Shown here in pieces: positions 1-8,678 of a stretch of 64,000 nucleotides of DNA (its first letter is position 1; the number at the start of each line of letters is the position of its first letter). A program made the position numbers and the translations under genes. The notes under the pieces were generated by a model. It made no database searches and had not been told where the DNA came from. It saw only the letters and a program-made list of their open reading frames with translations. The stretch comes from Paenibacillus luteus (GTDB lineage Bacteria > Bacillota > Bacilli > Paenibacillales > Paenibacillaceae): NCBI RefSeq assembly GCF_006542765.1, contig NZ_SKCD01000020.1, forward strand, positions 56,157 to 120,156, in the 5' to 3' direction.

Positions 1-2
1 TT

Positions 3-422
3 GCGGCTACCGCAATTTCAACCTCGCAATCGCAGGATAAGACGCATACACTATTGGGAGAGCTTCGCGAGGAGCTTGACGGCATTAATGAAATGGGTAC
101 GTTGATTCGCGGGCTTTCGGACCAGACACATCTGCTCGGACTGAATGCCGCTATTGAAGCAGCAAGAGCCGGCGAGCATGGACGCGGATTCGAGGTTGTT
201 GCGAATGAAGTACGCAAACTGGCCACTTCCTCTCGAAATGCGCTTGAAGGGATACAGTCGAAGCTTGAAGAGATTGACAAGAAACTGTCTGCTGTTCGCC
301 AAGAATCCGAACAAACCTCAGTGGAAGCGCGCAATCAGGCCGCCCGTTCCCAAGAATTGGCCTCATTTGTGCATATGGTCGATAAGGTTACCAAAGATTT
401 ACAGAAATTAAACCAATCCTAG
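3..422 (+). CDS. methyl-accepting chemotaxis protein signalling domain (5' end outside window)
   Basis: This is the C-terminal part of a methyl-accepting chemotaxis receptor or related soluble transducer, open to the left edge in frame 3. It contains the nearly invariant hairpin tip of the cytoplasmic signalling domain ([19 protein letters not shown] followed by [10 protein letters not shown]), which in this family binds CheW and CheA. Only about 70 residues follow the tip, far fewer than in a classical transmembrane receptor, so the return helix of the coiled coil is short. No C-terminal CheR-binding pentapeptide is seen. Heptad-like helix continues to the end. The sensor portion lies outside the window, so the ligand cannot be inferred. 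A hairpin terminator follows. Confidence 0.9.
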   Translation, partial: AATAISTSQSQDKTHTLLGELREELDGINEMGTLIRGLSDQTHLLGLNAAIEAARAGEHGRGFEVVANEVRKLATSSRNALEGIQSKLEEIDKKLSAVRQESEQTSVEARNQAARSQELASFVHMVDKVTKDLQKLNQS

Positions 423-441
423 TATCATACGCAGCTCAGAA

Positions 442-480
442 AAAGCAGGAATTCTCTCAACCGAGGGTTCCTGCTTTCGC
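442..480 (+). terminator. intrinsic terminator after the chemotaxis gene
   Basis: The arms AAAGCAGGAA (442-451) and TTCCTGCTTT (468-477) form a perfect 10-bp stem closing a 16-base loop, with a short T run at the end of the stem. Confidence 0.65.
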
Positions 481-490
481 GTTATATAAG

Positions 491-519
491 TTGACACAAT
501 TTTCAGTTTTTAGTATGAT
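491..519 (+). promoter_or_regulatory. sigma-A promoter of the ATP-grasp operon
   Basis: TTGACA at 491-496 and TATGAT at 514-519 are separated by exactly 17 bases, close to the vegetative consensus. It lies about 130 bases upstream of the first gene of the three-gene operon, leaving an AT-rich leader. Confidence 0.7.
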
Positions 520-649
520 AATCCTAACATTAAGATGCAATTCTGTTATAAATGTTAAGTTTTTTGACATAATTATAACATATTTGATCGAATGTTCACC
601 CAGCTCGTACCAAATTGGTGCAGCGCCCATCATGAAGGAGGCGGTTGTC

Positions 650-2107
650 ATGTCGACGGCCAAACAGTCGCAATCGCAATATTATGATTCTCAAACCTTT
701 TACGATGAGATGTTCGAAAAGGATTTTTCCGTTCGGGCTCATTATGACAGCGTCCATCGTTTATTTGGGAGAATCAAACCGGCAGAGCTTGCGATTCGTC
801 AAAATGCGATTAACCAAAGGATGATGGAGGAGGGCATCACGTTTACGCTTTACAGCGAGGCGCAAAACGAGCCTTTGGAGAGGACGATTCCGTTCGATTA
901 TATTCCTCGTGTCATTCCGAGGCATGAATGGGAAGTTGTTGACCGGGGAGTGAGACAGCGGATCCGCGCATTGAACGCTTTCATTCATGATGTTTACCAT
1001 GGTCAGAAGATCGTGGCAGACGGCATCATTCCTCGGAGGATGATTGTGTCGAATACTTATTTTCGTCCAGAAATGGCTGGTCTACATGTACCTGGCGGTG
1101 TATATATTACAGCATCGGGCATTGATTTAATCCGCGACGAAAAAGGCAGGTACTACGTGCTGGAGGACAATTTGCGTTCGCCCTCAGGATTCTCTTACTT
1201 ATTTAAAGGCAGGACGCTGATGAGCGAGCTCTTCCACGACCTTTATTTGTCTAGCTCGGTTCAAAGCATAGATCGGAGCTTGAACTGCTTCCTTAGTTCG
1301 CTCCGTGCCCTTTCCCCTAACGGCAAACGTGATCCGTTAATCGTTCTGCTTACGCCAGGCGCTTTCAACTCCGCTTATTACGAGCATACTTTCTTGGCGC
1401 AGCAAATGGGCATTCATCTTGTGGAAGGCAGGGATCTTGTTTACAAGGACCACAAAATTTATTTGCGTGATTTACGCGGCCTTCGCCAGGTGGATGTGAT
1501 CTATCGCCGCATTGACGATGATTTTCTTGATCCACTTGCCTTCCAGCCAGATTCGGTGTTAGGCGTTCCCGGCTTGATGAATGCTTACCGTGCAGGCAAC
1601 GTTGCGATAGCCAATGCGCCAGGCACCGGTGTAGCTGACGACAAAGCGGTTTATGCATACGTCCCAGATATGATCCGTTACTATTTGGGTGAAGAGCCGC
1701 TCCTCCACAATGTGCCTACCTATATTTTATCGCGCAAGGAAGAGCGTGAATATGTGCTTGAACATCTAGATCAGCTCGTGGTGAAGGAAACCTCCCTCTC
1801 GGGCGGCTACGGTATGCTAATCGGCCCAAGTGCTACAAAAAGCGAAATTCAGGCGTTTGCTGAAGCGATCAAACGCGAGCCGGAACGCTACATCGCGCAA
1901 ACGACGATGAAGCTCTCGCGCGCGCCGGTCATGGTGGATGGGGGCATGACGCCCCGCCATATTGATTTGCGAGCCTTTGCATTGATGGGAGAAGAGACGC
2001 ATGTCATTCCGGGAGGTTTAACGCGTGTAGCCATGCAGGAGGGCTCACTCGTGGTCAATTCTTCACAGGGCGGCGGAGTCAAGGATACGTGGGTCCTTAA
2101 TCGATAA
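650..2107 (+). CDS. circularly permuted ATP-grasp family protein (DUF404/DUF407 type)
   Basis: The product is 485 residues if started at the ATG at 650, which has AAGGAGG eight bases upstream; the open frame extends further left, but those upstream codons overlap the ribosome binding site. The sequence matches the circularly permuted ATP-grasp family: an N-terminal region ending in a WEVVDRGVRQR-type segment, then YVLEDNLRSPSG, RDLRGLRQVDVIYRR and LVVKETSLSGGYGMLIGP, the family's nucleotide- and metal-binding blocks. ATP-grasp enzymes join a carboxylate to an amine through an acyl-phosphate. It is followed within 20 bases by an alpha-E protein gene and then by a transglutaminase-like gene, the standard partners of this family. 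The substrate is unknown; a peptide-ligating or peptide-tagging role is inference from the family. Confidence 0.9.
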   Translation: MSTAKQSQSQYYDSQTFYDEMFEKDFSVRAHYDSVHRLFGRIKPAELAIRQNAINQRMMEEGITFTLYSEAQNEPLERTIPFDYIPRVIPRHEWEVVDRGVRQRIRALNAFIHDVYHGQKIVADGIIPRRMIVSNTYFRPEMAGLHVPGGVYITASGIDLIRDEKGRYYVLEDNLRSPSGFSYLFKGRTLMSELFHDLYLSSSVQSIDRSLNCFLSSLRALSPNGKRDPLIVLLTPGAFNSAYYEHTFLAQQMGIHLVEGRDLVYKDHKIYLRDLRGLRQVDVIYRRIDDDFLDPLAFQPDSVLGVPGLMNAYRAGNVAIANAPGTGVADDKAVYAYVPDMIRYYLGEEPLLHNVPTYILSRKEEREYVLEHLDQLVVKETSLSGGYGMLIGPSATKSEIQAFAEAIKREPERYIAQTTMKLSRAPVMVDGGMTPRHIDLRAFALMGEETHVIPGGLTRVAMQEGSLVVNSSQGGGVKDTWVLNR

Positions 2108-2126
2108 ATAATTTGGAGGGAATGCG

Positions 2127-3122
2127 ATGCTGAACCGCAATGCAGAGGCATTATTTTGGATTGGTCGTTATATGGAGCGTGCTGAAAATCATGCCAGGCT
2201 CATTGATGTTCACTATCATTTGCAGGTAGATGAGGATACGACTGGTGCGGAGGGAAAACAGGGAACCGAAACGACCGAGTCCTATTCCAAATGGGCGAGA
2301 ATCGTTGATGCGCTGGGCAGCCGCGAGGCCTATGAACAGCAGTACGGCAGCTATAACGAGAGGGATGTGTTGTTCTACACCACGCTTGATCGCGATAATG
2401 CGAATTCGCTGGTCTCCTGTGTTAGCCATGCCCGCGGCAACCTGCGTACGCTGCGTGAGAAGGTGCCGAGTGAAATGTGGGACGCAACGAATGGGTTTTA
2501 TTTATGGCTGCGCGAGAAACAACCGGATGACCTGCTGCGCGAATCCCCGCATATCTTTTTTGGGCGGATCAAGGAATGGACAGCGTTGTTTCAAGGCGTC
2601 AGCCAATCAGTCATGCCAAGGGAAAACGAATGGCATTTTATTGAGTGCGGCCGGTTTCTAGAACGTTCAGAGAATACGCTGCGCATTATCAAAGCGGTCG
2701 GAAACGCAGCCAGCGGAGAAGGGTTCAACAACGCCAATGCTTACTCCTATTTGCAGGCTGTACTGCGCTCTGTTAGCGGCTATCAAGCGTTTCGCCGTTA
2801 TTATGCGGATGGCATTTCGGTGGAATCGATTATTGAATTTGTTGTCCTCAATGACGCATTTCCACGCTCCCTCCATTTCGCGCTGCATTCCTTGGATGAC
2901 CATATGCGGGATATCGAGCTGCAGGACAAACAGCTGCGGACAGCACATGAGCGTGTGCTTCGTCAGGTTGGAAAGGTGAAGGCAGACCTCGCTTGCTTGG
3001 AACGAGAAGATATGGTCATTGACCGGAGCGGGACTATCGTGGCGCATCTGCTTGATGCTTGCCAACAGCTTGGGATGGCGTTTGCGAAAACCTTTTTTCG
3101 CATGGGGGAGGCAAGCGCATGA
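2127..3122 (+). CDS. alpha-E domain-containing protein (DUF403)
   Basis: A 331-residue, mainly alpha-helical protein opening with LNRNAEALFWIGRYMERAENHARL, the hallmark start of the alpha-E (DUF403) family. A second RFLERSENTLRI motif lies near residue 180. GGAGGG stands seven bases before the ATG. No catalytic residues are known for the family. It sits between the ATP-grasp and transglutaminase genes and overlaps the latter by four bases (ATGA), so the three are almost certainly co-translated. It is usually assumed to act as a scaffold or partner of the ATP-grasp enzyme; that is inference from conserved neighbourhood, not from sequence. Confidence 0.9.
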   Translation: MLNRNAEALFWIGRYMERAENHARLIDVHYHLQVDEDTTGAEGKQGTETTESYSKWARIVDALGSREAYEQQYGSYNERDVLFYTTLDRDNANSLVSCVSHARGNLRTLREKVPSEMWDATNGFYLWLREKQPDDLLRESPHIFFGRIKEWTALFQGVSQSVMPRENEWHFIECGRFLERSENTLRIIKAVGNAASGEGFNNANAYSYLQAVLRSVSGYQAFRRYYADGISVESIIEFVVLNDAFPRSLHFALHSLDDHMRDIELQDKQLRTAHERVLRQVGKVKADLACLEREDMVIDRSGTIVAHLLDACQQLGMAFAKTFFRMGEASA

Positions 3123-4009
3123 AGCTGAGCATTTCTCATGTGACGCAATACGAATACGCAGAGACGGTTACGGACAGTGTCAATGAAATTAGGCTCACAC
3201 CTAGCACTAATGAACGGCAATCTTGCTATCAACAAGCCATTTCTATTGAGCCTAATGCTTCATTATTTACGTATGAGGATTATTTCGGCAATCGAGTCCA
3301 TGCCTTCTCCGTCAACGGTCCTCACAAGCGGCTGACCATTCGAACTCAAATGACGGTAGTCACGAAGCAGGCGCCTTCTTCAGAGGAGCGGGCGCAGTAT
3401 TTGAGCAAGCGACCTGTTGGGCAGGCGTGGGGCTGGTTGAGAACGGAGGATGCGGCAAACCGATTTACGGAGTTCTTGCTTACGACGGAATATACGGCCG
3501 TGACCGAAGAGGTTGAGCGCTTCGCCCGTGAGATTGACGAGTCAAGCGGGACGGGGCCTTCCAGTGTGTTGGACTGGCTTAGTGCACTATCAACGAAAAT
3601 TCGTACGGAGTTCATTTATGATCCTGAAGCGACGGACGTGAAGACGCGGGCATCGGATATGTTTCTTAGTAAAAGGGGCGTATGCCAGGACTTTGCGCAT
3701 CTGATGATTGCCAGCTGTAGAGCCTTCGGCATTCCTTCGAGATACGTAAGCGGTTATCACTTTGTTGGTGATTTGCAGGGAGGCAGCGCAGACTTTGAAC
3801 AGGCTTCCCACGCCTGGGTAGAAGCATTCGTGCCTGGACTCGGCTGGTGCAGCTTTGACCCGACAAATATGGATCCCGTGGGTGAGCGCTACGTAAAACT
3901 TGGGCACGGACGTGATTATAAGGACATTGTGCCCGTAAAGGGTGTCTACCGAGGTACTGGCGAGCAAATCCTGCATGTGACGGTCGACGTACGCAATGTT
4001 GAGGATTGA
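3119..4009 (+). CDS. transglutaminase-like cysteine peptidase family protein
   Basis: The 296-residue product starts at the ATG at 3119, which overlaps the previous stop codon and has GGGGGAGG upstream; the longer open frame reads back into the alpha-E gene. The N-terminal beta region beginning MKLSISHVTQYEYAE is typical of bacterial transglutaminase-like proteins (DUF3335/Bact_transglu_N type). The core holds the expected triad: Cys189 in KRGVCQDFAH, His231 in ASHAWVE and Asp247 in FDPTN. No signal peptide is seen, so it acts in the cytoplasm. In such operons it is predicted to cleave or transfer peptide bonds made by the ATP-grasp enzyme. A strong terminator closes the operon. Confidence 0.9.
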   Translation: MKLSISHVTQYEYAETVTDSVNEIRLTPSTNERQSCYQQAISIEPNASLFTYEDYFGNRVHAFSVNGPHKRLTIRTQMTVVTKQAPSSEERAQYLSKRPVGQAWGWLRTEDAANRFTEFLLTTEYTAVTEEVERFAREIDESSGTGPSSVLDWLSALSTKIRTEFIYDPEATDVKTRASDMFLSKRGVCQDFAHLMIASCRAFGIPSRYVSGYHFVGDLQGGSADFEQASHAWVEAFVPGLGWCSFDPTNMDPVGERYVKLGHGRDYKDIVPVKGVYRGTGEQILHVTVDVRNVED

Positions 4010-4035
4010 GAATGGAATAGTTGAGCATCCAAAGG

Positions 4036-4070
4036 ACAGTGAGTCGCGAACAGCGACTTGCTGTTTTTTT
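4036..4070 (+). terminator. terminator of the ATP-grasp operon
   Basis: A 12-bp stem (4036-4047 with 4053-4064, two G-T pairs) with a GAACA loop is followed by seven T residues. Confidence 0.85.
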
Positions 4071-4227
4071 GCGTAAAATATAGTCTTGCTCCCTTTAGCA
4101 GAAGGAGTCCCATTTAAAGCTACTTTTACCACGTATCAATGCTTTGGCAATGCAGAACTTAACACTACGATACATTGGGTTTTCTTTTGTGTTTATGATT
4201 TCATGCAGAAGGGAGCGTAGAGCCGAT

Positions 4228-5082
4228 ATGAATGCTGTTTACCGAGCAGGGCTTGTTCTTTGTTTGTTTTGCCTTTTGATTGTCAGTGCCTCAAGCGTTT
4301 CAGCAACAACAACTTCCTTTGATTATAAGGATAGGGTAGCCGTATTGATGTACCATCATGTTCACGACAAAGATACGAGCTCTTCGACCATTTCCCCTAT
4401 GCAGTTTCGGGACCAGCTCGTTTTTTTGAGAAGCAGGGGTTATCAATTTATAACTTTGGAGCAATTGCGACGTTTTTTGGCAGGCGGAAAAGTGCCGAAC
4501 AATGCCGTTCTGCTTACCTTTGATGATGGGTATAAAAGTTTTCATACATTTGCATACCCCATATTAAAGGATCTTGAGATACCAGCTGTCAATTTCTCAA
4601 TAACGGATTATTTTAAGAAGAAATCGCCTCAAATTCCTCATTTATCTTACCAGGAAATTAAGGAAATGATGGGTCACTCCCCAGCGATTGACATTCAGTG
4701 TCATACAAATCAATTGCATAGAAAAATAGGAGAGAAAAGTGCTTTCACTTATATCGACAAAAAGATGGGCTTAAAAAAAGGTGAATTGACTCTTCAATCC
4801 TTGGTTTATGATGATACTTCTGCTTGCTTGAAGGTACTAAAGGGTGCCGGAGTTGCAAAACCCGATGCCATTAGCTATCCCTTTGGCATTTATTCGCGGG
4901 ACTCGTTTCCTGTCTTGCTTAAATCAGGGGTGCGTTATGGCTTTACTACAAAACCTGCATTGATAAAAAAAGGAATGAATATGCTGGAGTTACCTCGAAT
5001 AAATGCGGGCAGCCCGGGCATCACTCCGATGCAGCTCCATGCTGCCATAAAAAAAGCGAGGCACTTGCGCATCAGAAGATAA
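4228..5082 (+). CDS. secreted polysaccharide deacetylase (NodB/PgaB-like)
   Basis: A 284-residue protein with a signal peptide of about 28 residues (hydrophobic LVLCLFCLLIVSASSVSA). The NodB domain follows: VLMYHHV near the start, LLTFDDGY carrying the metal and base aspartates, DIQCHTNQLH giving the zinc-binding histidines, and ISYPFG. The YHHV and FDDGY variants resemble PgaB/IcaB-type carbohydrate esterase 4 members more than classical peptidoglycan deacetylases. It would remove acetyl groups from an extracellular amino-sugar polymer. The ATG at 4228 was chosen because AGAAGGGA lies upstream (about 13 bases) and the signal peptide starts cleanly there; an earlier ATG at 4144 is also in frame. 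Confidence 0.85.
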   Translation: MNAVYRAGLVLCLFCLLIVSASSVSATTTSFDYKDRVAVLMYHHVHDKDTSSSTISPMQFRDQLVFLRSRGYQFITLEQLRRFLAGGKVPNNAVLLTFDDGYKSFHTFAYPILKDLEIPAVNFSITDYFKKKSPQIPHLSYQEIKEMMGHSPAIDIQCHTNQLHRKIGEKSAFTYIDKKMGLKKGELTLQSLVYDDTSACLKVLKGAGVAKPDAISYPFGIYSRDSFPVLLKSGVRYGFTTKPALIKKGMNMLELPRINAGSPGITPMQLHAAIKKARHLRIRR

Positions 5083-5151
5083 TATCTTTTTCCATGTATG
5101 ATTGACCTTGTTTAGCACACCTTATAAGCATCAAACAGGAGGTGCTTTGAA

Positions 5152-5826
5152 GTGAAAAAACAATTAAAACCCGTTATAACATCTTTAATGGTTGTAGCAA
5201 TTGGCTTTTCCATGTCCGCGTGTAGTCAAAACCATACCGTGAAGCAGCAATCCATGAAAGCCAAAAACGAAATGCATCGCATTGAATCCAAAGCGGTGCC
5301 ATATGGTACCAATATGACGGATCGTCGAATGAATGAGATGGATTACCGTACACGTAATTCGACGTATAACGGCATGGACAATATGACTGGCAATAACCGT
5401 ACGTACAACAATATGAACAATGGTACTGGCGTGGATAATATGATGGAAAATCGAATGGGCAACTCTACCTATAACCGAATGCACGGCATGAATACGAAGC
5501 AAAGCGCCGATCAATTGGCTAGCCGCGCAAGAAGTGTCAGCGGAGTGAAAATGGCAACTGTTGTTGTGCATAACAATGAAGCGATCGTAGGCCTTGATAT
5601 TGATAATAAAGGTAAAAAAGCAATCATTGAGAAGCAGGTTTATGCTGCTTTAAAGGGACAATATCCAGCTTATAGCATTCATGTGACCTCTGATCATGGG
5701 ATGCATCAAAAAATTCAAAAGATGAACGCCGGAATGACAGGCGCCCATCCGATTAAAACGTTAGCCAATGATGTTGCGATTATGATTCGTGACATTGGCA
5801 ATGCGGTAACCGCTCCGCTCCGTTAA
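5152..5826 (+). CDS. YhcN/YlaJ-family sporulation lipoprotein
   Basis: A 224-residue lipoprotein with a GTG start eight bases after AGGAGGT. The signal sequence ends in a lipobox (FSMSAC) with Cys at residue 24, followed by a very Asn/Met/Tyr-rich linker of about 80 residues with imperfect repeats (NGMDN, NNMNN, STYNRM). The C-terminal domain from ADQLASRARSVSGV onward, with VVVHNNEAIVGLDI, is the YhcN/YlaJ fold found in spore inner-membrane lipoproteins. It probably sits on the outer face of a membrane in the spore. Its position between two polysaccharide deacetylases fits a spore-envelope neighbourhood, but transcriptional coupling is uncertain because terminators or gaps flank it. Confidence 0.85.
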   Translation: MKKQLKPVITSLMVVAIGFSMSACSQNHTVKQQSMKAKNEMHRIESKAVPYGTNMTDRRMNEMDYRTRNSTYNGMDNMTGNNRTYNNMNNGTGVDNMMENRMGNSTYNRMHGMNTKQSADQLASRARSVSGVKMATVVVHNNEAIVGLDIDNKGKKAIIEKQVYAALKGQYPAYSIHVTSDHGMHQKIQKMNAGMTGAHPIKTLANDVAIMIRDIGNAVTAPLR

Positions 5827-5834
5827 ACATCTCT

Positions 5835-5869
5835 ATGGACTGGCAGCTCAATCTGGGCTGCCAGTCCAT
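5835..5869 (+). terminator. terminator-like hairpin after the YhcN-type gene
   Basis: A perfect 13-bp inverted repeat (5835-5847 with 5857-5869, nine-base loop) followed by a weak T-rich stretch. It lies upstream of the start chosen for the next gene. Confidence 0.7.
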
Positions 5870-5909
5870 CATGCTTTTACATATCGTTATGCGGCTGGGA
5901 GGAATATCG

Positions 5910-6644
5910 TTGATCATGATGAGACGGAGTGTGCTTCTGCTGTTCATAGCCTTATTGTTGGCGGGTTTTGGCGTTCCCGTGAAAAAAGACCGTTTTTTTT
6001 ACGAGCAACGGGGAGAGATCGTTTGGGAGGTTCCAACCGACGACAAGAAAATTGCTTTAACCTTTGATGATGGTCCATTTCCTAAAACGACGGATATGAT
6101 TTTGGATTTATTGAAGAAATACAATGCAAAGGCAACCTTTTTTGTGCTTGGCAACAAGGTTGAGCGTTATCCGGAGACGATCAAGCGGGAAATTGCCGAA
6201 GGGCATGAGGTAGCCAATCATACGTTTAATCATGTGTACTTTCAGCGATCGATCAGTCAAGCGACAATCAGGGATGAAATTGTAAAAACGGAAAATGCGC
6301 TGGAGGCGTTGACGGGGAAAAAACCGCAGTTATTTCGGCCTCCCGGAGGCTTTTATAATGAGCATTCCATTGAAATAGCCAAAACGCTAGGGTATACAAC
6401 GATCATGTGGTCCTGGCATCAGGATACGAATGATTGGAAGAGCCCCGGCGTAAACAAGATTGTTAACAAAGTGCTGAATAATGCGCGAAACGGCGATATC
6501 GTATTGCTGCATGATTATATACCGGGATCGATGCAGACGGTTAAAGCATTGGACAAAATTTTGGATGAGCTAAGCAAGCGAGGGTATGAATTCGTGACGG
6601 TAACGGAACTCATGAATACCATGATGGATGTTCCGACACATTAA
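5910..6644 (+). CDS. polysaccharide deacetylase (PdaA/PdaB-like)
   Basis: A carbohydrate esterase family 4 enzyme of about 244 residues. All five NodB motifs are present: TFDDGPFP, the zinc motif NHTFNH, RPPGGFYN, MWSWHQDTNDW and VLLHD. An N-terminal hydrophobic segment (VLLLFIALLLAGFG) is a signal peptide or anchor. The start was placed at TTG 5910, seven bases after GGGAGG; ATG codons at 5916 and 5919 are alternatives. The longer open frame is rejected because it would run through the terminator hairpin at 5835. Enzymes of this subtype deacetylate peptidoglycan glycan strands or muramic-lactam precursors; the exact substrate is not visible from sequence. Confidence 0.9.
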   Translation: MIMMRRSVLLLFIALLLAGFGVPVKKDRFFYEQRGEIVWEVPTDDKKIALTFDDGPFPKTTDMILDLLKKYNAKATFFVLGNKVERYPETIKREIAEGHEVANHTFNHVYFQRSISQATIRDEIVKTENALEALTGKKPQLFRPPGGFYNEHSIEIAKTLGYTTIMWSWHQDTNDWKSPGVNKIVNKVLNNARNGDIVLLHDYIPGSMQTVKALDKILDELSKRGYEFVTVTELMNTMMDVPTH

Positions 6645-6685
6645 TAAGCTCAGAGTAGAGCTTGTAATGCAATAGCGATAGACGA

Positions 6686-6711
6686 AGGGAGCTCTCAGAT
6701 GCGAGCTCTCT
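6686..6711. terminator. weak hairpin after the deacetylase
   Basis: AGGGAGCTC (6686-6694) and GAGCTCTCT (6703-6711) pair over nine bases with one G-T. There is no T tract, so termination is doubtful. Confidence 0.3.
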
Positions 6712-6804
6712 ATTGGCATATCCGATTTTGAAAAAATTCATATAGACGATTTTTAGGCATGCTATGGACAAATTATAGGATATTTCGTGTTTTGGCTAAG
6801 GGGC

Positions 6805-6833
6805 TTGACCTCGTTCTGGCCTTGCAGTAATAA
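6805..6833 (+). promoter_or_regulatory. candidate sigma-A promoter of the sensor kinase gene
   Basis: TTGACC (6805-6810) and TAATAA (6828-6833) are 17 bases apart, about 50 bases before the kinase start. Confidence 0.5.
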
Positions 6834-6884
6834 TTAGCGATATGATTCGTATTTGATTATATTATCGTGATGGAGATGAGCTCC

Positions 6885-8678
6885 TTGACTTTCCTGAGAA
6901 AACTTTCGATTCGCTCCCAGCTCTTAATACTGGCTGCATCCTCTATTGCTGTTATCCTGATTATCATCTTGCATACGTATTCGATGATGTCCGGGATGAT
7001 TACGAAAAACCATGAAGAATATGTGAGGCAGACCGTCACGGAAATTCATAAAAACGTGATTTCCAACAAAGACGTAGTTAATCGGCTCATGCAAAATATA
7101 TCCTACAATGAAGAGGTGCAGAGCTTTCTCGTTGAGCAAAACCCATTGCGCCGTTATGAGATGTTCAAAAAATTAAGCCAGCTCATCACGAATCAAAAGG
7201 AGCTGAAGGATGGCGTCCTCGATATCGTTATTTCTGGAAATAATGGCGGCTGGGTCGATATTAACGGTGGCAATCCCTATGTGGCGCCGTTGATAAGCAA
7301 GCTGCCCAAAACAAAATTTAATGCTTATTATGTTGGGATGCAGACGTTTGGCGGCTCATATGGCTCGGCTGAAGGGCTTATATTCGCGACATCAATTACG
7401 TATATGCAGCCTGGAGAATTGTTTAATACGAATGTGGGCACGCTCTTTTTTATCATCAGTCCGAAAGCGCTTGCAGGTGAAGAGGAATATGCCATGAAAA
7501 ATACGAGCACGCAAATTTATTTGTTGGACCGCGATCACAAAATTATTACAAGCAATACAGAAAACAAGATCGGAACGGCTTTGCCAGAGGATCTCAACAT
7601 TAGCGGGCAAAGCAATGACCAGCAAACGGTGCTGTGGAAAAATAAATCCTACGTCATGCAAACCGACAACTTGCCTGATATTGATGGCGTTATCCTTAGC
7701 ATGGCGCCGAAGGATGAATTGCTGCGTGACCTAAGAAAGATTCGTGAGGTAGAACTTACGATTCTAGGCATTTGCCTGCTTCTGCTGGCTGTTCCGTTTA
7801 CATTTATTATTAACAATATTTTGCGGCCGCTCAAAAAAATGATGTTTTTCATGACGAATGTCAAGCGAGGAACGCTGATTGAATTTCAAAAGAGAATTTC
7901 GCTGCATGGTTATCTTGAAATCAATGTGCTGGCCACACAATTTAATCAAATGCTCGATGAGATCGAGCAGTTGACCCAGCGCCTGCTCGAAGCAAACAGC
8001 AGGGTCTATGGCAGCGAGCTGGAGAAGAAGAAGGCGGAGCTGGCTTTTTTGAGAAGCCAAATCAACCCTCATTTTCTCTACAACACGCTGGAGGCAATTA
8101 CAGGTATCGCAGTTGTGGAGAAGCAAACGAAAATCAAGACGATGACCAGGTCCTTATCGAATATTTTTCGGTACAGCATCAAGGGTGCAGATGTTGTACA
8201 ACTGCGCGATGAGGTAAGAATGATAGAGTCGTTCATTCAAATACAACAAATCCGCTTTGCGGAGCGGTTTTCCGTTGAATATGATTTCTCGGAGGAAGCG
8301 ATGTCCTATCGCATTCCAAAAATGATTCTTCAGCCGCTCGTTGAAAATGCGATTTACCATGGCTTCGAACCGACGCTGAAGGTAGGGAAGCTTTCCATGC
8401 GAGCGTGTGTGGATGAGGAAAACGCTCTTCACATCGTGATTGAGGATAACGGTGTGGGCATAGGAGCTGGGCGACTGGAACATATTCGCCGCATGTTATC
8501 CGAAAATTCCTCAGCGCCGGCAGCAGACGAAAATATGAAGAGCATCGGGCTTGGCAACGTAAATAACCGGATTAAGCTGATTTACGGGAACGAATACGGG
8601 ATTCAGATCGATAGTGTGGAAGGTCAGGGTACGAAAGTTCAGCTTAAGCTGGCGGAGAGGAAGGATCTAGATGCATAA
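6885..8678 (+). CDS. sensor histidine kinase, YesM family
   Basis: A membrane histidine kinase of about 597 residues. It has one membrane segment near the N-terminus (LLILAASSIAVILIIIL), an extracellular sensor of about 240 residues, a second membrane segment (LGICLLLLAVPFTFII), a HAMP linker, the LytS/YesM-type phospho-acceptor AFLRSQINPHFLYN with His near residue 396, and a HATPase domain with PLVENAIYHG and EDNGVGIG. TTG 6885 was chosen because GGAGATGA lies just upstream; GTG 6867 and ATG 6870 in frame lack a clear site. The response-regulator gene overlaps its end, and a sugar ABC transporter follows, the usual setting for YesM kinases that sense extracellular oligosaccharides. Confidence 0.9.
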   Translation: MTFLRKLSIRSQLLILAASSIAVILIIILHTYSMMSGMITKNHEEYVRQTVTEIHKNVISNKDVVNRLMQNISYNEEVQSFLVEQNPLRRYEMFKKLSQLITNQKELKDGVLDIVISGNNGGWVDINGGNPYVAPLISKLPKTKFNAYYVGMQTFGGSYGSAEGLIFATSITYMQPGELFNTNVGTLFFIISPKALAGEEEYAMKNTSTQIYLLDRDHKIITSNTENKIGTALPEDLNISGQSNDQQTVLWKNKSYVMQTDNLPDIDGVILSMAPKDELLRDLRKIREVELTILGICLLLLAVPFTFIINNILRPLKKMMFFMTNVKRGTLIEFQKRISLHGYLEINVLATQFNQMLDEIEQLTQRLLEANSRVYGSELEKKKAELAFLRSQINPHFLYNTLEAITGIAVVEKQTKIKTMTRSLSNIFRYSIKGADVVQLRDEVRMIESFIQIQQIRFAERFSVEYDFSEEAMSYRIPKMILQPLVENAIYHGFEPTLKVGKLSMRACVDEENALHIVIEDNGVGIGAGRLEHIRRMLSENSSAPAADENMKSIGLGNVNNRIKLIYGNEYGIQIDSVEGQGTKVQLKLAERKDLDA

